Shown piece by piece: positions 43,246-52,687 of a stretch of DNA of 64,000 nt. This stretch comes from an uncultured Granulosicoccaceae bacterium (lineage in GTDB: Bacteria > Pseudomonadota > Gammaproteobacteria > Granulosicoccales > Granulosicoccaceae), in the NCBI GenBank assembly GCA_938005265.1, contig CALLOA010000098.1:42687-106686 (forward strand), in the 5' to 3' direction. The notes under the pieces were generated by a model that searched no databases, was not told the origin of the DNA, and saw nothing but the letters and a program-made list of their open reading frames with translations. The translations under genes and the position numbers were made by a program. The stretch's first letter is position 1. Each line of letters opens with the position of its first letter.

Positions 43246-44421
43246 TCAGAGCCCGTGAACTGTTAGGCCTGGTCTCTTTAACGCCGCTGCTGTCTCTTTC
43301 AGCATTTGATCAGAGTCTTCTGCTCCCAGAATTATATTTTCCGATTCACCGTGTCTGCATTCAGCATCAGCGGCTGAACCACATCCATTGAATTCAGCAC
43401 TGCCTCTGTCCCATACCGGCCGGGCCATGATGTTTTGCCGGATAGTATTGCCGGTGCCGTGCTTCACTTCGATATTCCCTGGATAATCGCTCCGCATCAG
43501 AATTGTATTTTGTTGAACGGTGACATTGCTTGCTGTCAGCAAGCTGATCCCGGCATCCGAAGGTATAAATCCATTTTTGCCCTGCCTGCCAGATTCTGTG
43601 TTGACAATGATATTATTTTGAACAATGCCACCGTCATACTCAGTGCCCAAGCCTAAGGTGATTGCCCGGAAAGAATTTACGATGACATTACGCTCGATAA
43701 TATTTTCACCTGAACCATTCCACAAAAGAATAGCCGGTGCGCCGCCCGGCTCATAAGTGCCACAGTCAGTATTGATAAAGCAACCGCTGCCATCACCCCA
43801 GATGTTGTAAATGTAGTTGTCACGAATATGCCAGCCACGGGCCTGATGCAGGTCAATAGCACCATTGTAGTCACCCTGCGAGCCGGAGCCTGTGTAGCCG
43901 ATCTGTGAGCAGGCAATAGTACCGTTGCCATTGAGTTTACTGCCCTTGATGTGGCCGGTAGCAACATCCACAAGCTTCAGGTTGTAGAGAAAAGTGCCGG
44001 AGACCCCGGCCTTTATAGCGATGGCATGATCACGAATATTTTTTACGCTTATGTCGGCGATCTGTACGTTTTCTGCCATGACCATCAGCGCTTCTGCTGG
44101 AACAGAATATCCTTTGCCTTCGATGATGACAGAATCGGGATTACCTGAGGCTGAACGCAAGGTAATAGATTTGTTCAACACAACGGCGTACCGATCTAGC
44201 AGGTAACGACCATCCACCAGTACGACTTCATCACCATCGCCCGCTTGTTTAATAACAGTAACCCAATTGGATGGATCGGCCTTAAGTGTTCTGTTTGCCG
44301 AACCGAATTGCTGTATTGATGTGAACGGTTTGCAGTGGTTAGGTGTCTGGCCGTCAGTGGTGGCGCTGACAGTTTTTACAATCCCTGCCAGGACTACCAT
44401 TAAAATGGCAAAAGTACGCAT
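43246..44421 (-). CDS. secreted right-handed parallel beta-helix protein (PL6/NosD-like)
   Basis: 391 residues. Signal peptide MRTFAILMVVLAGIVKTVSA-TT. The body shows beta-helix rungs: VTVIKQAGDGDEVVLVDGRYLLD, ITLRSASGNPDSVIIEGKG, IADISVKNIRDHAIAIKAG, NGAIDLHQARGWHIRDNYIYNIWGDGSGC, NIIERNVIVNSFRAITLGLG, VTVQQNTILMRSDYPGNIEVKHGTGNTIRQN. The opening resembles chondroitinase-B/alginate-lyase (PL6) proteins, but the catalytic Lys/Arg cannot be assigned by eye. Four or more Cys near the C-terminus. Probable polysaccharide-acting or binding secreted protein. Confidence 0.75.
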   Translation of the reverse strand: MRTFAILMVVLAGIVKTVSATTDGQTPNHCKPFTSIQQFGSANRTLKADPSNWVTVIKQAGDGDEVVLVDGRYLLDRYAVVLNKSITLRSASGNPDSVIIEGKGYSVPAEALMVMAENVQIADISVKNIRDHAIAIKAGVSGTFLYNLKLVDVATGHIKGSKLNGNGTIACSQIGYTGSGSQGDYNGAIDLHQARGWHIRDNYIYNIWGDGSGCFINTDCGTYEPGGAPAILLWNGSGENIIERNVIVNSFRAITLGLGTEYDGGIVQNNIIVNTESGRQGKNGFIPSDAGISLLTASNVTVQQNTILMRSDYPGNIEVKHGTGNTIRQNIMARPVWDRGSAEFNGCGSAADAECRHGESENIILGAEDSDQMLKETAAALKRPGLTVHGL

Positions 44422-44541
44422 GATTAATGGCCTCGATCGTTGATACTGAAACTATGACCTTGTATTTACTTGCCTGGTTCCCGTTGTGTTTGTGGCTGTT
44501 GCCGTTGCTCCAGACAAAATGCAACCATAGCAAATTTTATT

Positions 44542-45636
44542 TTAGACCTGATAGAGAGAAACGGCCTCTTCATCCCATTCCACGCCTGCTCCCGGTGTAG
44601 CAGGGGTTGCGATCTGCCCGTTTTCAACCTTGACCGGCTCCTGCAATATCGGGTTCGCCCAGTCTACAAATTCCACCCAGTGTGCAGTAGGTGTTACTGA
44701 TAGCAAATGACGCGAATATTCGGGATAGAGGTGGCTGGACATGGGGATATCGTGTACTTCAGCAACTGCTGCGGCGCGTTGCCAGCCGGTCACACCGCCA
44801 ATCAGCCCTGCGTCCGGCATGACATAATCAAAGGCGCCGCAAACAAAAGCGCGTTGCATTTTTCTGGCGTCGTAGAAATTTTCGCCGGTTTGTATGGGTG
44901 TGTTGAGCTCAGCGCGCACACTTGCGTGTCCTTCATAGTTATCAAAGGCCACCGGCTCTTCAATCCAGGCCAGACCTTCATCATCCAGCATGCGCCCTCT
45001 CGCAACGGCTTCTGCCGTGTTTAATGACTGGTTGAAATCGCACATCAAAGATCGCTCGGTACCAATGCGATTACGTACCTGCTGAACGGCTTCAAGATCC
45101 TGCCGGGCATCCGGCCGGCCCAGGCGAATTTTTACGGCACTGAATCCGCCTTCTTCGATGAGCTCGCTGGCTTCGTCAGCAAGCATATCAACGGTGTTAA
45201 GCCATAAGCCGCAACTGTTGTACGCACGTATTGATGCTGGCTCGCCACCCAACAGGTTTGCCAAGGGTAGTTCTCTGGATTTTGCCAGTGCGTCCCATAA
45301 CGCCATGTCGATACCCCCTACAGCAATGCTGGTCATGCCGGATGTGCCGATCAGCAATAGTTTCTGACGTAACAAGGCCTGCACATTTGCGGGTGCGAGT
45401 GGTTGGCCTGCAATCATGTTTCCTGCAGCTTCGATGCAAGCCACCAATGGTTTAAATACCCATTCGGCGAAGGCCATTACGTAGGCGCGCCCCGTGACAC
45501 CAGCACTGGTCTCGATATCAATGAGTACCAGTGGTACTGCGGGAATGGAGAATTTGGCTGTTTGCACGGGTCGCCGGATAGGAACCAGCACGGGTCGCGC
45601 CTTGATGCTGCTTACTTTAATTATCTCTGCTGTCAT
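44542..45636 (-). CDS. mandelate racemase/muconate-lactonizing-family enzyme (enolase superfamily)
   Basis: 364 residues from ATG 45636, with agga about 8 bp upstream. The barrel residues of the mandelate racemase subgroup are present: K169-x-R171 (AVKIRLG) at the first catalytic position, metal ligands D200 (LMCDFNQ), Glu in AWIEEP (226/227) and E252 (TGENF), and the D275/H302 dyad (MPDAGLIGG, MSSHLYPE). The N-terminal capping domain shows RRPVQTAKFSIPAVPLVLIDIET and VGGIDMALWDALAK. KxR instead of KxK is seen in some acid-sugar dehydratases and racemases. Substrate unknown. Mg-dependent alpha-proton abstraction from a carboxylate is expected. Confidence 0.9.
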   Translation of the reverse strand: MTAEIIKVSSIKARPVLVPIRRPVQTAKFSIPAVPLVLIDIETSAGVTGRAYVMAFAEWVFKPLVACIEAAGNMIAGQPLAPANVQALLRQKLLLIGTSGMTSIAVGGIDMALWDALAKSRELPLANLLGGEPASIRAYNSCGLWLNTVDMLADEASELIEEGGFSAVKIRLGRPDARQDLEAVQQVRNRIGTERSLMCDFNQSLNTAEAVARGRMLDDEGLAWIEEPVAFDNYEGHASVRAELNTPIQTGENFYDARKMQRAFVCGAFDYVMPDAGLIGGVTGWQRAAAVAEVHDIPMSSHLYPEYSRHLLSVTPTAHWVEFVDWANPILQEPVKVENGQIATPATPGAGVEWDEEAVSLYQV

Positions 45637-45776
45637 TTTGCTATCCTGTTAGGGTCGGTCAAGCCTCCGGATTGACTTTAACAAGGTTTGGTACGGGATC
45701 AACGGAATTCGCCGAACTCACTTCAATTTTTGCAGTCTGATTAGTCGGTTGTACAGTTTTGATATGACGAAATTTG

Positions 45777-46664
45777 ATGAAAATCCGTAGGTCGACCTGG
45801 TATGCGGCGTTCGTTCTGATGCTTCTCGCTTCCGGGGGCTGGAGCGACACAGGCGTTTCGTCTGACGCTTTGCTTGTCCCGGAACTGGTTACAATCAAAG
45901 CGGGCTGGTTTATCAAGGGTTCTGATAATGTTGAGCGAGAGCTTGCTTATCAGCTTGATGAGAAAGCTTACAAACACAAGGCCACCAGAACCGGGCGCTG
46001 GTATGAGAGAGAGCCTGAGCGGCAGTCGATAGCAACATCTGAATTTAAGATTGCCAAAACGCCGGTAACAAACCGCCAGTATGCTCAGTTTATTGAAGAC
46101 ACCGCTCGCGTCGCGCCAACAATGGATGCTGACACTTGGGCCGGCTACCGCTTCGTCCATCCTTTTGATCGTACGCATCGTTTTATCTGGCAAGGTGGTG
46201 TGATGCCAGCCGGGCGAGAAGATCACCCCGTTGTGTTGGTCAGCTACAGTGATGCTGTGGCTTATGCTGACTGGTTAAGTATGAGAACCGGTAAATTATG
46301 GAGACTGCCAAGTCTGCATGAATGGGAGCGTGCTGCCCGTGGTGATGAGGGCTGGATTTTCCCCTGGGGCAATGAGTTTGATAGCAGTAAACTCAATAGC
46401 CATGATCAGGGGCCATTCGATACTCAGGAGGTGGGCCTATACCCGCAAGGTGCGAGCCCCCATGGGGTGCTTGATATGGCAGGTCAGGTGTTCGAATGGA
46501 TTGCTGTTGACGACAGCCAGAACCGTGCGTGGCTAAAAGGTGGTTCCTGGGATGATAAGGGTTGTGGTGTGTGTCGCCCGGCAGCTCGCCATGCCCGGCC
46601 AAAATCGGTCAGACATATACTGATAGGTTTTCGCCTGGTTCAGGATAATATCGAGAAATATTAG
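45777..46664 (+). CDS. SUMF1/formylglycine-generating-enzyme-like domain protein, secreted
   Basis: 295 residues from ATG 45777 (a TTG precedes directly). Signal peptide WYAAFVLMLLASGGWS. The SUMF1 fold is clear: VTIKAGWFIKGSDN, FKIAKTPVTNRQYAQFIEDT, HPVVLVSYSDAVAYADWLSMRTGKLWRLPSLHEWERAARG, FPWGNEFDSSKLN, VGLYPQGASPHGVLDMAGQVFEWIAVD, WLKGGSWDDKG, ILIGFRLV. True formylglycine-generating enzymes use two Cys before the CAARxxxxP-type segment. Here the Cys pair (GCGVCRPAARHARP) is shifted, so sulfatase-activating activity is doubtful. It is divergent from the enolase-superfamily gene. Confidence 0.82.
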   Translation: MKIRRSTWYAAFVLMLLASGGWSDTGVSSDALLVPELVTIKAGWFIKGSDNVERELAYQLDEKAYKHKATRTGRWYEREPERQSIATSEFKIAKTPVTNRQYAQFIEDTARVAPTMDADTWAGYRFVHPFDRTHRFIWQGGVMPAGREDHPVVLVSYSDAVAYADWLSMRTGKLWRLPSLHEWERAARGDEGWIFPWGNEFDSSKLNSHDQGPFDTQEVGLYPQGASPHGVLDMAGQVFEWIAVDDSQNRAWLKGGSWDDKGCGVCRPAARHARPKSVRHILIGFRLVQDNIEKY

Positions 46665-46707
46665 TGGAGCTTTGCAGAAGTTTTTTGAAAGTTCAGGCTT
46701 TACAAGT

Positions 46708-47715
46708 TCAGACCGGTACGGGTGCACCTTCGGCCAGCAACCCTTCATTTTGCAAATCACTCCATAGGGAAGCCGGGATATCCTGCTGCCACCATTCAAG
46801 AATGGTAGCCATTTCCTTAGCCGATCGTGGGCCGGGAATAATGCTGGAGACTACCGGGTGCGCCAGCGGGAAACGTAGTGCTGCTGCCGGTAGTGGAATA
46901 TTGTGAGCATCACAGACTAGTTTTATTTTTTTGGCCTTTTCAATGATGGTATCCGGAGCCTTTGCATAGTTCCAGGTATCGCCACCTGCGAGTATGCCGG
47001 AATTAAAAGGCCCGCCCAGTATTATTGTGGAGCCTGCGTTCTCGCAATCAACCAGAAAATTGTTCAAGGGGTTTTGTTCCAGCAAGGTGTAGCGACCTGC
47101 TAGCAGGAAAGTATCCCAGTGCCCGTGTTTCATTGCCTCTTCGCAGACTTCCTGCTCATTAACACCGAGACCGATCGCCTTGATGTCACCTGCGGAGCGC
47201 AATTCATCAAGTGCTTTGTAGCCACCACTCATCGCATCCTGTTGTAAGGGTCGATTAGCTTCTTTGCCATGTTGCATCTCGCCAATGTCGTGCAACAAGA
47301 GAATATCGATACGGTCCAGCCCCAGTCGTTGCAAGCTCATCTCATACGATCGCATAACGCCATCGTAGCTGTAATCATAGATCTGATGGAAGGGGAAGCA
47401 GCCCGGCCAGGCATCTGCTTCGCTGTCGGTTGGTGCGTTTGGCGCCAGTAAGCGCCCGGCTTTGGTGGAGAGTACCCAGTCATTACGCTCACGTAGCGCA
47501 TCGCCCGCAAGATGTTCGGAACGACCGAACCCATAGTAGGGTGCAGTATCGAGATAAGAAATACCGGCATCAAGACCTGTTTTTAACGCGGCTCGATGGT
47601 CTTCAATGGATACTGGTCTGTGGTTGCCCGCCATCGCAGCAGTTCCGAGACCAAGTTCTGAAACCTGCAATCCGGTTTTGCCAATTTCGCGCTTGTTGAA
47701 AGTTGGTTTTGCCAT
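46708..47715 (-). CDS. aldo/keto reductase (D-threo-aldose dehydrogenase-like)
   Basis: 335 residues from ATG 47715 (aaggag 11 bp upstream); the open frame continues 90 codons upstream but the AKR fold begins at KREIGKTGLQVSELGLGTA. The catalytic tetrad is visible: Asp and Tyr in YLDTAPYYGFGRSE, Lys in VLSTKAGR, His in LLLHDIGE. The C-terminal cofactor loop SSIIPGPRSAKEM is present. It resembles L-fucose or D-threo-aldose 1-dehydrogenases, which oxidise sugars with NAD(P). Together with the enolase-superfamily gene and the VOC gene it suggests sugar-acid metabolism. Confidence 0.9.
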   Translation of the reverse strand: MAKPTFNKREIGKTGLQVSELGLGTAAMAGNHRPVSIEDHRAALKTGLDAGISYLDTAPYYGFGRSEHLAGDALRERNDWVLSTKAGRLLAPNAPTDSEADAWPGCFPFHQIYDYSYDGVMRSYEMSLQRLGLDRIDILLLHDIGEMQHGKEANRPLQQDAMSGGYKALDELRSAGDIKAIGLGVNEQEVCEEAMKHGHWDTFLLAGRYTLLEQNPLNNFLVDCENAGSTIILGGPFNSGILAGGDTWNYAKAPDTIIEKAKKIKLVCDAHNIPLPAAALRFPLAHPVVSSIIPGPRSAKEMATILEWWQQDIPASLWSDLQNEGLLAEGAPVPV

Positions 47716-47820
47716 CCTTTGATTCTCCTTGCCTGATTGCGGGCAGATTGCACCGTTTCCTGATAGAGTTTCCCGATAGTCAGGATGCCAGTCAAGCGAT
47801 TGTTTATTGGATATTGAAAG

Positions 47821-48207
47821 ATGAAAATCAAGAAATTGGACCATGTCAATGTACGCACAAAGCAACTTGATACCCTGGTCGAGTGGTACACACGGGTTCT
47901 GGGTATGACCCGTGGTGAGAGGCCAGACTTTGCATTTCCGGGTGCCTGGATGTATGGCGGTGATGAGAACCAGCCGATGGTACATCTGGTGGGCATTGAT
48001 GGCGATGATGCTGTTGGCTCCGAAGCGCGATTAAAACTTGAGCATTTTGCCTTTGCAGCTGCCGATCTAGCGAGCTTCGAAGCACGTTTAAAACAGTATG
48101 GGATTGAATACAATCGTGTCGATAACGATCGCGTTGGACTCATTCAGGTCAATGTCTGGGACCCGGACGGTAATCATATTCATCTGGATTTTCCTTTTGA
48201 AGAGTGA
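47821..48207 (+). CDS. VOC-family (glyoxalase/bleomycin-resistance fold) protein
   Basis: 128 residues, a single VOC module pair: KKLDHVNVRTKQLDTLVEWYTRVLGM and LEHFAFAAADLASFEARLKQYGIEY, ending VNVWDPDGNHIHLDF. Possible metal ligands are His8 of LDHVNV, His in LEHFAF and Glu or His in the last strand. Such proteins act as lyases, isomerases or dioxygenases on small metabolites. Divergent from the aldo/keto reductase gene with about 105 bp between starts. Confidence 0.88.
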   Translation: MKIKKLDHVNVRTKQLDTLVEWYTRVLGMTRGERPDFAFPGAWMYGGDENQPMVHLVGIDGDDAVGSEARLKLEHFAFAAADLASFEARLKQYGIEYNRVDNDRVGLIQVNVWDPDGNHIHLDFPFEE

Positions 48208-48245
48208 TTTCCGTAGCGCCGCTATCAGAAAATAAATGGTTCAGC

Positions 48246-48614
48246 TTAAAGATTGACAATAGTCCAGGCATAAAAACAGGCGCACGCCAAAAGCAGAAAC
48301 AACGCGACCGGCATTAGTCGGTTTAAAGCGTTCGGAAGCCACCCCACTCTGGCGATATAGATGCCGACAAGTATCATCAACAAGCCTGATATCAGTGCTG
48401 CGATACCCCAGAATTCTGTCAAATGCCTGACTGCATGCCAGAATACATTCCACATGCCAGCGATAATAACGATGCTGCCGACGATTTGGCGCAGCAGCAG
48501 AGGCAAGCGCTGCAGAATATTCAACCCCGGTAAGCGTGTTGCAAATAGCAACCCGATAAACATGATAGCGGTGACAATGGTCCCCATGGGTAGTGCCGGC
48601 AGATTGGCTAGCAT
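48246..48614 (-). CDS. small four-helix membrane protein
   Basis: 122 residues from ATG 48614 (aaggat 7 bp upstream). Four hydrophobic helices: MGTIVTAIMFIGLLFATRLPG, LLRQIVGSIVIIAGMWNVFWHAV, FWGIAALISGLLMILVGIYIA, LMPVALFLLLACACFYAW. No recognised family. Convergent with the VOC gene. Confidence 0.65.
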   Translation of the reverse strand: MLANLPALPMGTIVTAIMFIGLLFATRLPGLNILQRLPLLLRQIVGSIVIIAGMWNVFWHAVRHLTEFWGIAALISGLLMILVGIYIARVGWLPNALNRLMPVALFLLLACACFYAWTIVNL

Positions 48615-48789
48615 GGATCTATCCTTTTTGTAGGTGGTTGCTGCTAGCATGGCACTTTGACGCTACTAAATGCAATGGGTGTTTGGCCAGCTGTAGTAGA
48701 AGGTCAATAGAGGTCACAGAGATCGATCTGTTCAGTCGCTTTTTCAGATTGAGGCGTTGTTGAGATGCCCTGTCGGCAGGAGATAAAGA

Positions 48790-49941
48790 ATGAATGCCCC
48801 ACAACCCTTTACGGTTGCCGTACCTGATGCAACTATCGAGTCAGTCCACAAGCGAGTGGCTTCCTACCCCTGGCATGAAATGCCGGATGATGGAGGTTGG
48901 GGTTATGGAACTAATCTGGATTACATGCAAGAGTTGGCTGACTACTGGGTCAATGATTTTGACTGGCGTAAACAGGAGGCAGCAATCAATCGTTTCCGGC
49001 ATTTCAAAGCACCAGTGAACGACATTGATTTGCATTTTATTCATGAAGTTGGCAGTGGTGAAAACCCCAGGCCTTTGCTTATCAGTCATGGCTGGCCTGG
49101 TTCAGTGGTTGAATTCAGGGAAGTGATTGAGCCATTGGCTCATCCGGAACGCTTTGGTGGCAATATCGAAGATGCTTTTACTGTTGTCGCGCCTTCGCTG
49201 CCTGGCTTTGGTTTTTCCGGGCGTCCACCTCGGCCCTTTGGGCCACGCAAGATGGCGGATGTGTTCAATACGTTAATGACGGATGTGTTGGGCTATAGAA
49301 GTTATATCGCGCAAGGTGGCGACTGGGGCGGGGCTATATCATCCTGGCTGGGTTATGAACACATGGCTTGCCGGGCCATCCATATCAACATACTGACTAT
49401 GCGTCATGCGCAAGGCCCACAAACCGATGAGGAAAAGGCCTGGGCTGAGAAGTTTGATCTGGATCAGCAGACGGAAGAGGGCTACAGGACTCAACAAGCA
49501 ACGAAACCGCAGACACTGAGCTATGCAATGAATGATAGTCCGGTTGGCGTTGCGGCCTGGATACTTGAAAAGTTCAATAGCTGGTCAGATACTGTCGGTG
49601 ATGATGTTGAGAGTGCCTATACAAAAGATGAACTCTTAACCAATATCATGATTTATGTTGTAACCCGTACCTTTAACACTGCATCATGGATTTATTATGG
49701 TCGGCGCGAGGAGGGTGGGCGTGTTTTGTCACCTGAAGGTCGCCGTGTTGAAGTGCCAACCGCATGTGCCCTGTATCCTGAAGAGATGTTGGCCTGGGCC
49801 CCCCGTAGTTATGTTGAACGTATATACAATGTGCAACACTGGACAGAGATGCCCAGAGGCGGGCACTTTGCTGCGATGGAAGAACCGCAGTTATTTATCG
49901 ATGATCTGCGTTCATTTGCCCGGCAGTTGCAAGCTATATAA
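48790..49941 (+). CDS. epoxide hydrolase (alpha/beta hydrolase with EHN domain)
   Basis: 383 residues, the length of microsomal-type bacterial epoxide hydrolases. The N-terminal EHN region is present (VPDATIESVHKRVASYPWHEMP, GWGYGTNLDYMQELADYWVNDFDWRKQEAAIN). Oxyanion motif HGWPGS; nucleophile Asp in QGGDWGGAI; cap Tyr residues in SWIYYGRRE; catalytic His in PRGGHFAAMEEP. It opens epoxides to diols through an ester intermediate. Soluble; the start has aggagat 6 bp upstream. Confidence 0.92.
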   Translation: MNAPQPFTVAVPDATIESVHKRVASYPWHEMPDDGGWGYGTNLDYMQELADYWVNDFDWRKQEAAINRFRHFKAPVNDIDLHFIHEVGSGENPRPLLISHGWPGSVVEFREVIEPLAHPERFGGNIEDAFTVVAPSLPGFGFSGRPPRPFGPRKMADVFNTLMTDVLGYRSYIAQGGDWGGAISSWLGYEHMACRAIHINILTMRHAQGPQTDEEKAWAEKFDLDQQTEEGYRTQQATKPQTLSYAMNDSPVGVAAWILEKFNSWSDTVGDDVESAYTKDELLTNIMIYVVTRTFNTASWIYYGRREEGGRVLSPEGRRVEVPTACALYPEEMLAWAPRSYVERIYNVQHWTEMPRGGHFAAMEEPQLFIDDLRSFARQLQAI

Positions 49942-49998
49942 GTGAGCCGTACGAGTAAGCCGCATGAAAGTGTCTGATACACCTGGTAGCAAGTAAGC

Positions 49999-50895
49999 GT
50001 GGCTGTTGGCGTAAAATCAATCCTTATGTTGCTCACAGTCGGTTTTCTGTGGGGGCTGAACTGGCCTGCTGTCAAGTATATGATGACAGAACTGCCAGTG
50101 TTTACCATCAGGGCCATTGCCTTTCCGTCGGCAGCCATTCTTTTGCTGATTATCGCTTTGTGGAAGAAACAGTCGCTGTGGCCCCCGGCCGGTGAGCGCA
50201 TACCTTTGTTTCTTGCCGCATTCTTTCTTGTGTTTGCATTCAATATGCTGACATCGCTGGGGCAATCACTTACCCAGGCTTCACAGGCTGCCATCATTGC
50301 TTATACTATGCCCGCGATAACCGCCGTTTTGTCAGTGGTAGTTTTGAAAGAGCAGATGAGCGTTCGGATACTTATTGCTATTGTGCTGAGTCTATGCGGG
50401 TTGCTCATTCTGGTTTGGAAGGACCTTGGTACCCTGGTGGATTCTCCAGCGGGTTCACTCACCATGTTGGCTGCAGCTGTTTGCTGGGCTTGTGGCAATA
50501 TCGCGTTAAAATTGCGCCATTGGGTACTTGAACCTGCAGCACGCGCGGCGTGGTTTTTTGCTATTTCAACCGTGCTTAGCTGGCCCATTGTCTGGGTATT
50601 GGAATCGCCTCTGCCGCTTCCAATGCCAGGAGCTGGCGTTCAACTGACATTGCTTTTCCATGTCATCTGCCCAATGGTACTTTGCTATCTTTTGTGGACA
50701 ACATTGCTCACCAGAATACCTGCGTCACTGGCGGCGATAGCGATACTGACAGCGCCGGTTGTGGGTGTACTTTCAGCCCTGGTGTTTCTCCAGGAGCCTT
50801 TGACCTGGCAGAAAACGATCTCTCTGGCTTTGATTGTCACGTCCATCGTTGTCACCTTTGCGCGTCCTGCGGTGAAGCCGGCCAGCTTTGATTAG
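49999..50895 (+). CDS. EamA/DMT-family transporter
   Basis: 298 residues from GTG 49999. Ten helices in two EamA repeats: LMLLTVGFLWGLNWPAVKYMM to LKEQMSVRILIAIVLSLCGLLILVW, then LTMLAAAVCWACGNIALKL to LQEPLTWQKTISLALIVTSIVVTF. Likely an inner-membrane exporter of a small metabolite. It lies 57 bp after the epoxide hydrolase and could share its transcript; a terminator-like hairpin follows. Confidence 0.88.
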   Translation: MAVGVKSILMLLTVGFLWGLNWPAVKYMMTELPVFTIRAIAFPSAAILLLIIALWKKQSLWPPAGERIPLFLAAFFLVFAFNMLTSLGQSLTQASQAAIIAYTMPAITAVLSVVVLKEQMSVRILIAIVLSLCGLLILVWKDLGTLVDSPAGSLTMLAAAVCWACGNIALKLRHWVLEPAARAAWFFAISTVLSWPIVWVLESPLPLPMPGAGVQLTLLFHVICPMVLCYLLWTTLLTRIPASLAAIAILTAPVVGVLSALVFLQEPLTWQKTISLALIVTSIVVTFARPAVKPASFD

Positions 50896-50916
50896 CCGCT
50901 TTGATTAGCGGTTTTA
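50896..50916 (+). terminator. terminator-like hairpin after the EamA gene
   Basis: ccgct-ttgatt-agcgg followed by ttttaaa, directly after the stop codon region. A second inverted repeat, cggcttt...aaagccg (50931-50950), has a T-rich loop and follows 15 bp later. The preceding ctttgattagc is duplicated, so the first stem overlaps a short direct repeat. Confidence 0.5.
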
Positions 50917-50984
50917 AATAGTATTGTCTGCGGCTTTTTTTTCAAAGCCGTGAAACCTGAACCAGAATAGTTGAAATTAGACTG

Positions 50985-52595
50985 ATGAGCATCACCGGAC
51001 TCCTGCGATCAATCCTCCTTTTCCTTGTTTTCCTCTTAGTGATTCTTTTTGCGGCTGTGACTTATATGGCTGGCCGCGATCGAGGCAACCCCTATAGCAG
51101 TGAAGTTGAAGGATTGTTGCTGCCTCAGTTTGACGAGCAGAGTATTGCCTTCGTGCCAACTTATGATGCCAGTAAAACTCTTCCTTTCACTGCCGGTGCG
51201 GTAGTTGATATTGATGGTGATGGGATCGAGGAGCTGTTTTTTGGCGGTGGCATGGAGCAACAGGATGCGATTTACCGGTTTCTTGACGGGAATTTCAAGG
51301 ACATTACCAGCGAAACCGGTTGGACCAAAACGTTGCCGGATAAAACTTTCAGCGCATCGTCTCTGGACTTCGATCATGATGGTGATAACGATTTACTGGT
51401 TACACGCAAATCCGGAGTGTTTTTTTACGTTAACGAGGCGGGACAGTTCACAGGTACAAAGCTGGACTTGAAACTTGATCCGAAGACAGTCCCGTTGTCT
51501 GCAGCGGTGGCAGATCTGAACAGGGATGGTTTATATGATATCTACGTCTCCGGTTATATTGCGCGCGAGTACGTTGAAGGAGAAACTATTTTCAACCGGG
51601 AATATGGGGGTAAAAGTGCACTGTTTATCAATGAAGGGCAAGGAGTGTTTCGTGATGTCACACAAGAAGCCGGCCTGGCTTACCATCACAATACCTTTAT
51701 GGGGATCTTTATTGATGTTAATGACGATCAGTTGGAAGATCTGGTAGTTGCTCACGATACCGGGCAGGTGAGAACCTGGCGAAACCTGGGTGATGTTAAA
51801 TTTGACAATATCAAAAATCCGAATAGTGATGTTTATGCCTACCCCATGGGTATTGCAGTCACCGATTTAGGAAACGATAGTCTGCCGGATTTTTTCTTCT
51901 CGAATGTAGGCAGCTCAGTGCCCCGCACTCTGCTCAGAGGTGACCTGACTGACGAACAGCAACTGCATACGGACTGGATGTTATTCGAGAACAAGGGAGA
52001 TTTTGATTTTACGGACAGCGCTGAGGAGCGGCAGGTTGCCAGGTTTGAATTTTCATGGGGAGCCATATTTGAAGACTTCAATCTCGATGGCCGTGATGAT
52101 CTGGTGGTTTCAGAAAACTACGCAGCCTGGCCATTGCACAAAATTGCCCTATGGCGTCTTGATGGACGGTTTTTGCTACAGAACGAAAATGGAGCTTTTA
52201 TCGATGTCGGCAATGAAGTGGGCGTGATTAACCGCGAGTATGGCATTAGCCCGCTAACCGCAGATTTTAATCAGGATGGATATCCGGATCTTGTACATGT
52301 CAATTTGCTTGGTGAGCAGAAAGTATTTTTAAGTAAGGCAGGGGAACAGTCTTATCTGAAAGTCAGATTACCTAATGTAATCGAATCTGTTGGTGCAGAA
52401 GTGACTGTCACTCTGGATGATGGTGAGCAATTGGTGCAGACCTTTGTTGTGGGTGAAGGGCTTTTGTCAGACCAGTCTCATATACTGATATTCGGGTTGA
52501 GATCAAGGCAAGCTGTTACTGTATCGGTTGTAAATCTTGATGGTTCCAGCCGTGAACAAACGGGGCAGTTCAGTAACCAGACCTTAACTTTTTAA
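50985..52595 (+). CDS. membrane-anchored FG-GAP/VCBS-repeat protein (CRTAC1-like)
   Basis: 536 residues. One N-terminal helix (SILLFLVFLLVILFAAVTYMAG) anchors a periplasmic body of FG-GAP/VCBS repeats with calcium-loop sequences DIDGDGIEELFF, DFDHDGDNDLLV, DLNRDGLYDIYV, DVNDDQLEDLVV, DFNLDGRDDLVV and DFNQDGYPDLVH, forming an integrin-like beta-propeller. The C-terminal 90 residues (SYLKVRLPNVIESVGAEVTV... QSHILIFGL) match the ASPIC/UnbV module of CRTAC1-like proteins. Probably a calcium-stabilised adhesion or binding protein. Confidence 0.85.
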   Translation: MSITGLLRSILLFLVFLLVILFAAVTYMAGRDRGNPYSSEVEGLLLPQFDEQSIAFVPTYDASKTLPFTAGAVVDIDGDGIEELFFGGGMEQQDAIYRFLDGNFKDITSETGWTKTLPDKTFSASSLDFDHDGDNDLLVTRKSGVFFYVNEAGQFTGTKLDLKLDPKTVPLSAAVADLNRDGLYDIYVSGYIAREYVEGETIFNREYGGKSALFINEGQGVFRDVTQEAGLAYHHNTFMGIFIDVNDDQLEDLVVAHDTGQVRTWRNLGDVKFDNIKNPNSDVYAYPMGIAVTDLGNDSLPDFFFSNVGSSVPRTLLRGDLTDEQQLHTDWMLFENKGDFDFTDSAEERQVARFEFSWGAIFEDFNLDGRDDLVVSENYAAWPLHKIALWRLDGRFLLQNENGAFIDVGNEVGVINREYGISPLTADFNQDGYPDLVHVNLLGEQKVFLSKAGEQSYLKVRLPNVIESVGAEVTVTLDDGEQLVQTFVVGEGLLSDQSHILIFGLRSRQAVTVSVVNLDGSSREQTGQFSNQTLTF

Positions 52596-52687
52596 TTCTG
52601 TTTTTTTTTTGCTGGTTTAATATTGATTGAATTCGATCCGCACCGCGACGTTAACTCGAACTGCCAAATTGCGCTGGAGTTGGTTTT

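Noticed and set aside
45741..46226. 161-codon minus-strand ORF opposite the SUMF1 gene
   Set aside because: Antisense shadow; the plus-strand frame carries the complete SUMF1 motif series.
45777..46664. Active sulfatase-modifying enzyme
   Set aside because: The fold is right but the Cys pair does not align with the catalytic Cys of formylglycine-generating enzymes, and no sulfatase gene is nearby.
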